Source of the DNA: Methanothrix harundinacea
GTDB taxonomy: Archaea; Halobacteriota; Methanosarcinia; Methanotrichales; Methanotrichaceae
Assembly (NCBI GenBank): GCA_002506535.1
Contig: DAXT01000025.1
Coordinates: 62,001 to 126,000 of the forward strand
Length of the DNA: 64,000 nucleotides
Reading direction: 5' to 3'
Made by a program: the position numbers and the translations under genes. The notes under the pieces were generated by a model, which searched no databases, had not been told where the DNA came from, and saw only the letters and a list, made by a program, of their open reading frames with translations. Position 1 is the stretch's first letter; each line of letters opens with the position of its first letter. Shown piece by piece: positions 17,736 to 25,765 of the stretch.

Positions 17736-18638
17736 ATGGATATTGGAGTAATTGGCACGGGAAACATGGGGCGTAACCACGTCCGGATATATTCTGAGAT
17801 GAGGAACGTCGAAGAAGTCTACGTATACGACCCCGATAAAAAGGCGGCAAAGAAGATGGAAGAGACCTTTGGCGCCGTCGCCTCCAACTCGATCGGGTCG
17901 CTGCTCAACGATGTAGATGCTGTGAGCATATGCGTCCCTACAAAATATCATTTTGAAGTTGCCAAGGAGGCTATAGAGAATCACGTCAGCTGTCTGATCG
18001 AAAAGCCCCTCGCCTCCAGCTCAAGAGAGGGAGAGAAGCTCCTTGAGATCATACCCGATGATCTGGTGGTGGGGGTGGGACATATCGAGAGGTTCAATCC
18101 GATGATCGGTGAGGTTAAACGCCTTATAAAAAATCCCAGATATATAGACATAAGAAGGCACAACCCCGCCTCGTCGAGGATAACCGATGCGGGCGTGGTG
18201 GTGGATCTGATGATCCACGACATAGACATCGTCTGGAACTACCTCTTCAGCGGCAAAGAAAGCTCTAACCTCTACTCCCTCGGAGACGACGACCTTCGAA
18301 AGATAATTGCAAGATTTGACGACTGCGTCATCTCTTTATCCGCGAGCAGGATCGCATGCCGGAAGATAAGGACGATCCACGTCGAAGAAGACGACCTCAC
18401 CATCGACGGCGACTTTATGAACCAGGAGGTCTACATATATCGAAAGCCAGCGAAGTATGAGGTGGAGAACGCCCGGTATTCACAAGAGAATATAATCGAG
18501 AAGGTCCAGGTGAACAAGGTCGAACCTCTTAAAGAAGAGCTGAAGACCTTCATCGACTCCGTGAAGACGGGAAAGCCGTTTCCAATAACCCCCAGGGAAG
18601 CTCTTCTCAACCTTCTGATCGCAGAGCAGGTAGTATAG
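17736..18638 (+). CDS. Gfo/Idh/MocA oxidoreductase, probable UDP-GlcNAcA 3-dehydrogenase (WbpB-like)
   Basis: This 300-residue enzyme has GTGNMGRNH (residues 8-16) for NAD binding, the EKP motif (89-91) and DLMIHDID (157-164), a variant of the catalytic histidine motif. It lies between the acetyltransferase and a UDP-sugar 6-dehydrogenase, as in gene sets for diacetamido-uronic acids. There WbpB oxidises UDP-GlcNAc uronate at C3 to the ketone used by the aminotransferase. It is related to, but diverged from, the protein encoded at 244-1269. The ATG at 17736 begins directly at the Rossmann strand. Confidence 0.84.
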   Translation: MDIGVIGTGNMGRNHVRIYSEMRNVEEVYVYDPDKKAAKKMEETFGAVASNSIGSLLNDVDAVSICVPTKYHFEVAKEAIENHVSCLIEKPLASSSREGEKLLEIIPDDLVVGVGHIERFNPMIGEVKRLIKNPRYIDIRRHNPASSRITDAGVVVDLMIHDIDIVWNYLFSGKESSNLYSLGDDDLRKIIARFDDCVISLSASRIACRKIRTIHVEEDDLTIDGDFMNQEVYIYRKPAKYEVENARYSQENIIEKVQVNKVEPLKEELKTFIDSVKTGKPFPITPREALLNLLIAEQVV

Positions 18639-18693
18639 AAAATGTTGGTATTATTTTAATTCTTTTAAATAAATTTAAATGGGATGATATAGG

Positions 18694-19857
18694 GTGAAGA
18701 TTGCGGTCATTGGTTTGGGAAACGCCGGTCTCCCACTGGCATCGGTGATAGCAGATAGCGGCTTCGAGGTAATAGGGGTCGACATAGACGATGAAAGGTG
18801 CGAGAAGATAAACAGGGGCATCAATCCGATCCCAGAAGAGACGGGGCTGGACGAGCTGATCGGAAGATACGGCGGGAAGAGGCTGGTGGCGACGCCGAGA
18901 TATGAAGATGCCAGAGGTTGCGAGAGTTTCATTGTCATAGTTCCCCTGTTGATAGACGAAGGCCACAATCCGGATTTCAGGATTCTGGAAGAGGCCTTTC
19001 GGTCAGTGGGCAAGATCCTCAAGAAGGATAATCTGGTGGTCTTGGAGACGACGGTTCCGCCCAACACGACCGAAAGCATGATCCAAAGCTGGCTGGAAGA
19101 GGAGAGCGGCCTTCAGCTCGGTGACTTTTATCTCGCCCATTCTCCGGAGAGGATAATGACCGGCTACAGCATATCCCGCCTGAGAGAGTTTCCAAAGATA
19201 GTGGGGGGAGTGGATGAAGAGAGCGGGCGGCTTGCCTTCGACCTTTATAGAAAGTTCATCCCAAACCTCAAGAAGGTCTCCAGCTCCAGGGTCGCCGAGT
19301 TTGTCAAGATCATCGAGGGGAGCTATAGAGACGTCAACGTCGCCCTGGCCAATGAGTTATTCAAGATCGCAGAAGAGCTGGAGATCGACTTTCATGAGGC
19401 GAGGGAGTATGCAAACCACGATTACTGTCACATTCATCTCCCATCGACGGGTGTTGGCGGACACTGCATACCAGTATATCCCTGGTTCTTGATCAATGAG
19501 ATGGAAAAGAGGGAGTGGTTCAGCTTTGCAGAGCTTCAGAGGACCTCAAGGAAGATCAACGACGAGATGGTCGGCTACTGGGCGGAGAGGATAGTCCTCA
19601 AAGCTCTGGATGTAGATAAACCACTGGGCAGGGTCAAGATATGCCTCAAGGGGATAACCTATAGAGACGGCGTAAAAGGTATCTACCACAGCAGGAACCT
19701 CGCCCTGGCGAGGCTCCTGGCTCGAAAGGGGCTGCAAGTTGGGGTCTACGATGAGCTCTTCACTCAAGGAGAGATAGAGAGCCTCAGTTTGAGGTTCATG
19801 GATCCCGATGATGCGGATCTGGTCTTCGACTGCTTTGATCTGAGATTCTCAGTGTGA
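18694..19857 (+). CDS. UDP-N-acetylhexosamine 6-dehydrogenase (WbpA/WecC-type)
   Basis: The 387-residue protein belongs to the UDP-glucose/GDP-mannose dehydrogenase family. It has GLGNAGLPLA (residues 7-16) for NAD, HSPERIMTG (149-157), FVKIIEGSYRDVNVALANEL with catalytic Lys205, and STGVGGHCIPVYPWF with the thiohemiacetal-forming Cys258. The GVGGHC-x-PVxPW form is typical of UDP-GlcNAc/ManNAc dehydrogenases rather than UDP-glucose dehydrogenase (GGSCFPKD). It makes the C6 carboxylate of the uronic acid. The start is a GTG at 18694. It ends 11 bases from the convergent glmS gene. Confidence 0.87.
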   Translation: MKIAVIGLGNAGLPLASVIADSGFEVIGVDIDDERCEKINRGINPIPEETGLDELIGRYGGKRLVATPRYEDARGCESFIVIVPLLIDEGHNPDFRILEEAFRSVGKILKKDNLVVLETTVPPNTTESMIQSWLEEESGLQLGDFYLAHSPERIMTGYSISRLREFPKIVGGVDEESGRLAFDLYRKFIPNLKKVSSSRVAEFVKIIEGSYRDVNVALANELFKIAEELEIDFHEAREYANHDYCHIHLPSTGVGGHCIPVYPWFLINEMEKREWFSFAELQRTSRKINDEMVGYWAERIVLKALDVDKPLGRVKICLKGITYRDGVKGIYHSRNLALARLLARKGLQVGVYDELFTQGEIESLSLRFMDPDDADLVFDCFDLRFSV

Positions 19858-19868
19858 AACGAGCCCCT

Positions 19869-21674
19869 TCATTCCACCGTCACGCTCTTCGCCAGGTTCC
19901 GGGGCTTATCTATGGGAAGCCCCCTGGAATCAGCGGTATAGTATGCCAGGAGCTGGAGCGCCACGGTGCACAGGACGGCGGAGAATACCGGCCTCGCCAC
20001 CGGGAGCTCTACAACGGTGTTTGCGATCTTGGAGATGTCGGGATCTCCCTCGGAGGCGAAGGCGATGACGTCAGCACCTCTCGCCCTCACCTCCTTGATG
20101 TTAGCCTGGATCTTCTTGCCAAAGGTCGCGAGGGCGACGACGGGGGTCCCTTCGGTGATCAGGGCGAGGGGGCCGTGCTTCAGCTCCCCGGCAGGGTAGC
20201 CCTCCGCGGGGATGTAAGATATCTCCTTCATCTTCAGCGCCCCTTCGAGGGCGATGGGATAGAGAAAATCTCGGCCGATGAAGAAGTACCGATCGCTTTT
20301 GGCGTACACCTCTGCGATCTCCCGTATCTCGTCACGCCTCTCCAAAACCTCCTGGATCTGCCCTGGAAGCCTCGTCAGCTCCACCAGCATCTTTCTAGAA
20401 TTCTCGCGGCTGAGGTGGTTTTTCGCCCTCCCGAGCTTTATTGCGAGGAGGATCAGAGCCACCAGCTGGCCTGTGAAGGTCTTGGTCGCCGCGACCCCTA
20501 TCTCCGGGCCGCATCGCGTGTATATCGTCCCGTCGACCATCCTGGTCACGGTGCTCCCCACGACGTTGCTTATGGCGATCCGCTTGACGCCGAAGGTGCT
20601 GGCCCTCTTCATGGCGTTGAGGGTATCGGCGGTCTCCCCGGACTGGGTGATGCTCAAGAGGAGGGTTCCGGGCCGGAGGAGGAGATGCTGAAACTCCGAT
20701 GCCACCTCCACGTCCACGGGAAGGCCAGAAGCCTTTGGATAGAGATATTTCGCCAGGACTCCGGCATGGTAAGATGTCCCGCAGGCTACGATGGAGACCC
20801 GGTCCAGGGCCCTGATCTCATCGACCGTCATGCCGATATCGATCAGGACGTCGCCCTCTATCTCAGAGATCCTGGAGGCGATCGTCTCCTGGACCGCCCT
20901 TGGCTGCTCGTGGATCTCTTTGAGCATGAAGTGGGGATATCCTGCCCTCTCGGCAGCTTCTACGTCCCAGTCGACCTTCTCCAGGACCAGGGGGAGGGAC
21001 CTTCCGCCGAGGTCCTTGAGAGCGACGGTCTCCGAGTCGATGACGGCTATCTCTCCATCGTTCATCCGGACGACATCCCGGGTGTAGGGGAGAAGGGCGG
21101 AGACGTCGGATGCTATATAGTTCGCACCTTTGCCGATGCCGATCACCAGAGGGCTCTCCTTTCTTGCACAGACGAGGTGGCTCGTCCCCTTGGCCAGCAC
21201 CGCTATGGCAAAGGACCCGTCCACCCGGGAGACCGCCGTCGTCACGGCATCCTCCAGATCCCCCCTGTAAAGAGAACCGATCAGGTGGGCCAGAACCTCT
21301 GTATCCGTATCAGACCTGAAGACGAAACCCCGCCTGATGAGCTCCTCTTTCAGCCCCAGGTAGTTCTCGATGATCCCATTGTGGACCACGGCGACGTCTC
21401 CTGAGACGTGGGGATGGGCGTTCTCCGTCGTCGGAGGGCCGTGGGTCGCCCATCGGGTATGACCTATGCCCATATTGGATCCGGGGGCTCCGGTCTTCAG
21501 ATAGGCGTTCTCCAGGTCCGAGATCCTCCCCGCGGACTTGAAGACCAATAGATCGTCATCGGAGATGATGGCGACACCGGCGGAGTCGTATCCACGATAT
21601 TCCAACCTCTTCAGGGTGTCGAAGAGGATAGGGCCCGCCTTCTCGTGGCCTGCATATCCCACTATGCCGCACAT
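19869..21674 (-). CDS. glmS: glutamine-fructose-6-phosphate aminotransferase (isomerizing)
   Basis: The 601-residue enzyme begins MCGIVGYAG, where Cys2 is the glutaminase nucleophile. It has HTRWATHGPPTTENAHPH in the glutaminase domain, two SIS domains (ACGTSYHAG, SQSGETADTL) for the sugar phosphate, and ends LAKSVTVE as is usual. It makes glucosamine-6-phosphate, the first committed step to UDP-GlcNAc. The ATG follows the stop of the upstream GlmU-like gene by one base, so the two are translationally coupled. Supply of UDP-GlcNAc directly feeds the glycan pathway encoded next to it on the opposite strand. Confidence 0.95.
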   Translation of the reverse strand: MCGIVGYAGHEKAGPILFDTLKRLEYRGYDSAGVAIISDDDLLVFKSAGRISDLENAYLKTGAPGSNMGIGHTRWATHGPPTTENAHPHVSGDVAVVHNGIIENYLGLKEELIRRGFVFRSDTDTEVLAHLIGSLYRGDLEDAVTTAVSRVDGSFAIAVLAKGTSHLVCARKESPLVIGIGKGANYIASDVSALLPYTRDVVRMNDGEIAVIDSETVALKDLGGRSLPLVLEKVDWDVEAAERAGYPHFMLKEIHEQPRAVQETIASRISEIEGDVLIDIGMTVDEIRALDRVSIVACGTSYHAGVLAKYLYPKASGLPVDVEVASEFQHLLLRPGTLLLSITQSGETADTLNAMKRASTFGVKRIAISNVVGSTVTRMVDGTIYTRCGPEIGVAATKTFTGQLVALILLAIKLGRAKNHLSRENSRKMLVELTRLPGQIQEVLERRDEIREIAEVYAKSDRYFFIGRDFLYPIALEGALKMKEISYIPAEGYPAGELKHGPLALITEGTPVVALATFGKKIQANIKEVRARGADVIAFASEGDPDISKIANTVVELPVARPVFSAVLCTVALQLLAYYTADSRGLPIDKPRNLAKSVTVE

Positions 21675-21675
21675 C

Positions 21676-22872
21676 TCAGATCACCCTGGTCCCCCGCTCT
21701 ATCCACCCGCGGAGATCGGCCCCAGAGCCGATCTTCGATCCGGTCCCCACCATCGTCCCAGAGTGCATCATCACCCTCGCGCCCGCCACCACGTTGTCTG
21801 CCACCACAGCGCCGAACTCGGCCCGATGGAACTCGTCCTCTATCACGACCGCAGACTCCCCCGACTCCACTATCAGATGATCCCCAAACCTGGAACTCGC
21901 CCCCAGGATCGAGCTGGATACCACCGACCCCGTTCCGATCCTTCCGCCGTTCATGATGATGCTGTTCCTGATCTCGCAGTGAGATCCGATATTGACAGAG
22001 TCGCCTATGGAGGTCGTCGGAAGGACCGTGGCGTTCGGCCCAATATTGCAGTTCTTGCCTATTGATACGGGGCCGACGATGTAAGATCCCGACCTGACCA
22101 CGCTACCCCTACCTATCTCCACGGGGCCCCGGACCACCGCCCCGGCCTCGATCTCGCCCTCGATCCTCAGCTCAATGATCTCCGGAACGCTGCTGTTCGC
22201 CTCCAAAAGGTCCCAGGCGAATATGGCGTCTGCCCAGATCCCGGAAGTTATCTTCGCCCTCACATCACGCCCTTCCTCGATCATTAGGGCGATCGTCTGG
22301 GTCAGCTCATAAGACCCTCTCTCAGATATCGGGGTCTTCTGCAGCTCCTCGAAGACCTCCGGACCGAACCTGTATACCCCGGTGTTGATTATGCCGGAGC
22401 AAGGGCGACCGGGCTTCTCCACGATCCTGGTCACCCTTCCCTCCTCCACCGTCAGGACTCCGTAATCCCCGGCCTCCTCCCGGAGGACGGCCAGGATCAC
22501 GTTTTCGCCCTCCGCCCGGAGGACGTCATCGATCGCCTGCTCGTCCACCAGGTTATCGCCGTTGACTACCAGCACGGAACCGTCGACTTGAGATCTAACC
22601 TTGCTGAGGGCATCGGCGGTCCCTAGCTGCTCCTCCTGGACGACATACTCGATATTGACGCCGTAGTGGATCCCGTCCCCGAAATGGTCCATGACCCGCT
22701 CCTTCTGGTAGCCGACGACTACCACCAGGTCCTGCACACCCTTCGCCGCCAGGGCCCTGATGACGTGCTCCATAAAAGGCCTGTTCCTCACGGAGAGCAT
22801 CACCTTAGATCGGGTCTGGGTTAGGGGTCTGCACCTCCTCCCCTCTCCTGCCGCCAGTATAACCGCTTTCAA
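21676..22872 (-). CDS. GlmU-like sugar-1-phosphate nucleotidylyltransferase with divergent beta-helix domain
   Basis: This 398-residue protein has an N-terminal nucleotidyltransferase domain (LAAGEGRRCRPLT, VVNGDNLVD) and a C-terminal hexapeptide beta-helix. Unlike the paralogue at 22977-24194, the C-terminal half lacks the histidine-containing HLSYVGD and GAGT-x-N stretches of true GlmU, reading VSSSILGASSRFGDH at that position. It may therefore be only a uridylyl- or thymidylyltransferase, or acetylate a different amino sugar. The start is a TTG at 22872. The 104-base gap upstream contains a TATA-like GGTATAAAGCC (minus strand, about 22927-22936), so it may have its own promoter. Confidence 0.82.
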   Translation of the reverse strand: MKAVILAAGEGRRCRPLTQTRSKVMLSVRNRPFMEHVIRALAAKGVQDLVVVVGYQKERVMDHFGDGIHYGVNIEYVVQEEQLGTADALSKVRSQVDGSVLVVNGDNLVDEQAIDDVLRAEGENVILAVLREEAGDYGVLTVEEGRVTRIVEKPGRPCSGIINTGVYRFGPEVFEELQKTPISERGSYELTQTIALMIEEGRDVRAKITSGIWADAIFAWDLLEANSSVPEIIELRIEGEIEAGAVVRGPVEIGRGSVVRSGSYIVGPVSIGKNCNIGPNATVLPTTSIGDSVNIGSHCEIRNSIIMNGGRIGTGSVVSSSILGASSRFGDHLIVESGESAVVIEDEFHRAEFGAVVADNVVAGARVMMHSGTMVGTGSKIGSGADLRGWIERGTRVI

Positions 22873-22976
22873 AGAAGATCACAGCCAGAATTGTCTATTG
22901 GAGGATAAATTCCCGATAGTTGGCTTTATACCTTTCCTGAATACAGCCCATCCCCAATATCCAAACGGGGACTATC

Positions 22977-24194
22977 TCAAAATTCGGCCCCCCTCTCAAC
23001 TTCGATCCATCCTCGGAGGATCTCGCCGGGCCTCCCCCGATAGCCGGACTCGATCACTGTTCCAGGGTATATGGTGGTGTTGATGCCGGTCTTGACATCG
23101 TCTCCCATTATGACCCCCAGCTTCCGCCTCTCGCTGGAGACCTCTTCTCCCCTGATGTAGGACCGGATATCTCCCCCGTCGTGGCGGAGGTTTGCGACGA
23201 TCGTTCCAGCTCCGAAGTTGCAGTCGGAGCCTATGACGCTATCCCCGACGTAGCTCAGGTGGGCAACGTTCGTATCATCCATGATGGTGCTGTTCTTGAT
23301 CTCTACGGCGTTGCCGATGCGAACTCCATCTCCTATGGATGAATAAGGCCTGATGAAAGAGTTGGGGCCGATGTCGCAGTCCTCCCCTATCGTCACCGGA
23401 CCCTCGATATAAGATCCAGACCTGATTCTCGTTCCTCTGCCTGCGGATACTCTGCCCAGGAGGGTGGCGTTGGGCTCCACGTCGGCCAATACCGAATACT
23501 CCTCGATGGCCAGGAGTTCTTCGTTGGCGGCCAAGAGGTCCCAGGGCCTTCCGATCTCGATCCATTCCTCGATCTCAGCCACCCTGATATCCGATCCCAT
23601 CGATATGAGGGAGTTTAACCCGTCGGTCAGTTCGTGCTCGCCCCTCTCAGAGAGGGGCAAGTCCCTGAGAACGTCAAAGATCCTCCTGTCGAGGAGATAG
23701 ATCCCGGCGTTGGCCAGATCCGAGGGGGGAGACGGGCTCTTCTCCTTGACGGACCTGAGCCGTCCCCCCTCCACCTCTAAGACGCCGTACCTGGAGGGGT
23801 CGCAGACCCTCTTATAAGCGACGGCGAGCCCCCCAACATCCATAATCTTCTTGAAGGAAGGGATGTCGGTCAGAACGTCGCCGTTGATGACGACGAACTC
23901 GTCTTCGGCCGCCCCCTCCGCAGCCATGAGGGCGTCGCCGGTGCCCCGTCGTTCTTCTTGGACGACGTACCTTATCCTGACCCCCAGTTCCCCGCCGTCT
24001 TTGAACGTCTCCATCACCGACTCTGATCGGTAGCTGACTACGAAGACGAACTCCGTGATCCCGGCCCGGGACGCCCTGCGGACCAGATGCTCGATGAAGG
24101 GCTTGCCGGCTGCTGGGAGCATCACCTTCGGCCGCGAAGAGGTGAGGGGCCGCATCCTCGACCCCTCGCCCGCCGCTAAAACGATCGCCTGCAT
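22977..24194 (-). CDS. bifunctional GlcN-1-P acetyltransferase / GlcNAc-1-P uridylyltransferase (archaeal GlmU type)
   Basis: The 405-residue protein has the nucleotidyltransferase signature LAAGEGSRMRPLTSSRPKVM (residues 6-25), VINGDVL and a C-terminal beta-helix. The helix retains GlmU catalytic-site features: VEIKNS, AHLSYVGD with His312, and FGAGTIVAN with Asn335, which match the acetyltransferase active site of bacterial GlmU. It should convert GlcN-1-P to UDP-GlcNAc in two steps. A phosphoglucosamine mutase is not in the window. It lies 51 bases after tldD and before the divergent paralogue and glmS. Confidence 0.87.
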   Translation of the reverse strand: MQAIVLAAGEGSRMRPLTSSRPKVMLPAAGKPFIEHLVRRASRAGITEFVFVVSYRSESVMETFKDGGELGVRIRYVVQEERRGTGDALMAAEGAAEDEFVVINGDVLTDIPSFKKIMDVGGLAVAYKRVCDPSRYGVLEVEGGRLRSVKEKSPSPPSDLANAGIYLLDRRIFDVLRDLPLSERGEHELTDGLNSLISMGSDIRVAEIEEWIEIGRPWDLLAANEELLAIEEYSVLADVEPNATLLGRVSAGRGTRIRSGSYIEGPVTIGEDCDIGPNSFIRPYSSIGDGVRIGNAVEIKNSTIMDDTNVAHLSYVGDSVIGSDCNFGAGTIVANLRHDGGDIRSYIRGEEVSSERRKLGVIMGDDVKTGINTTIYPGTVIESGYRGRPGEILRGWIEVERGAEF

Positions 24195-24245
24195 GAATAG
24201 ATCGGCTCCTGTCTCATGATCGTGAACCCCTTCAATCTTCGCCCC

Positions 24246-25568
24246 TCACCCCGACCCCCCCACCGCCGCCGCCTCGATGAGCAGGTGGGGCGATCCGTCG
24301 CTGACAGGGACGAGCTGGCCGGACTTTCCGCACCTTCCGCTGTTGAAGAGGAGGTCGTCTCCCACGGCCTTCACCCTCTCCAGGATCTCCAAAATGCGCC
24401 CCGAAAGGGATACGTCCCGAAGGAGGGAGGTGATCTCACCCCCCTCCACCAGATAGCCGCGCTTGGCGTTGAACTGGAAGACCCCCTCGGCGGTGGATAC
24501 CTGGCCGCCTCTGCTTCCCAGAAGGTAGACCCCGTCTTTCATCTCCTCCAGGATCTCGGCAAGGGTCCAGCCGTCTTTTCTCGGGGCGATGTAGGTGTTG
24601 GACATCCTGACGACCGGCCTTGAGTTCCCTTGGGCGCGGGCGTTGCGGGGCGTTCCGCCCAGGCGGCCCGCCGTCTCCCGGGAATGAAGGTAAGACCGGA
24701 GGACCCCCTCCTCGACGAGGACCGTCTCGGCGGGAGCGGACCCCTCGTCGTCGAAGGGGTAGCCTCCGTATAGAGGAAGGCCCGGGTCGTCTTTGACGGT
24801 CACGAGCTCTGAACCTATCTTCTCGCCGATCTTCCCCTCCAGGATCGAGCCGCCTTCCAGGACTATATCCGCCTCGACGGCATGGCCCACCGCCTCGTGG
24901 ACGAATACCCCCCCCAGCTCCTGGTCGACGACGACGGGGTAGCTCCCGCCTTTCGGGGGCTTGGCGTCGAGTAGTGCCACAGCGGTCTCCCCCGCCCGCC
25001 GGGCTAAGCCCACCGCATCGACGTCGCTGAAGAGCTCCAGGCCGCAAGAGCCAGCCCGGCTCTCCATCCCCGCCTGGTAGACGCCACCCCGGCTGGCGAC
25101 GGCGGTGACGTAGAAGCCGACCCTCGTCGCCTCGCCCTCCAGGTCCCGGCCGTCGGAGCTGGTATAACGGGTCTCGACGATCACCTCGTTGTAGACCGCC
25201 TGGGTCGACCCGACCCCCGGGACCATCGCCGCGCCTTCGATCTCCCGGAGGAGATCGACCTTCTCCTCCAGGGAGAGGTCGGCGGGGTCTCTCTTCACCG
25301 GGACCTTCCCGCTCCTGCCGGAAGGGGAGGGGGCGAGGTCGAGGCGTTCGTCTCCACCGATCCTCCGGGCCGCCCTCTTCGCCGTCTCCAGGTCTCCGGG
25401 GAGGTCGTCGAGCCTCTCGGTCTCGACGAAGCCCCAGGACCCTCCCGAAAGAGCCCTGATGGCGGCGCCGACGAAGAAGCTCTCCGATATCTCGTCGGGC
25501 TCCCCGTTGTCCAGGACTATCCTGGTCGCTCTTCCCCGCAGCACCCTCTGATCGTAAAACTCTTCCAT
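24246..25568 (-). CDS. tldD: TldD-family metalloprotease
   Basis: The 440-residue protein matches TldD/PmbA modulators of peptide maturation and gyrase. VFVHEAVGHAVEAD contains the HExxxH zinc motif at residues 224-229, and NSGRCGKSGQLVPVSDG near the C-terminus supplies the third, cysteine ligand. In bacteria TldD pairs with TldE to degrade unfolded peptides; no tldE/pmbA partner is visible here. Arrangement on the minus strand suggests a unit tldD-GlmU-GlmU-glmS, though the functional link is unclear. About 200 bases without a gene separate it from lonB. Confidence 0.9.
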   Translation of the reverse strand: MEEFYDQRVLRGRATRIVLDNGEPDEISESFFVGAAIRALSGGSWGFVETERLDDLPGDLETAKRAARRIGGDERLDLAPSPSGRSGKVPVKRDPADLSLEEKVDLLREIEGAAMVPGVGSTQAVYNEVIVETRYTSSDGRDLEGEATRVGFYVTAVASRGGVYQAGMESRAGSCGLELFSDVDAVGLARRAGETAVALLDAKPPKGGSYPVVVDQELGGVFVHEAVGHAVEADIVLEGGSILEGKIGEKIGSELVTVKDDPGLPLYGGYPFDDEGSAPAETVLVEEGVLRSYLHSRETAGRLGGTPRNARAQGNSRPVVRMSNTYIAPRKDGWTLAEILEEMKDGVYLLGSRGGQVSTAEGVFQFNAKRGYLVEGGEITSLLRDVSLSGRILEILERVKAVGDDLLFNSGRCGKSGQLVPVSDGSPHLLIEAAAVGGSG

Positions 25569-25765
25569 CCGACTCGCCTCTCTATTTCGCCCCTCTAGGA
25601 CTACTCGACCGGAGGAGGGAGCTTCTATGACTTAACCCTGACCATCGGCTGATGTCAGACTGGATGATGAGAACGCCAAATAAAACTGATTCCATATGAG
25701 AACGTGATAGAGCCTCTTTTGAAAAGAGATCAGCAGGGAAAAGGGGGAGGAACCCCCCGTCCCGA

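Noticed and set aside
19854..21404. Long open frame (about 516 codons) on the plus strand
   Set aside because: It lies antisense to glmS, with skewed Gly/Arg/His/Asp composition and no motifs. It arises from high-GC codon bias of the real gene.
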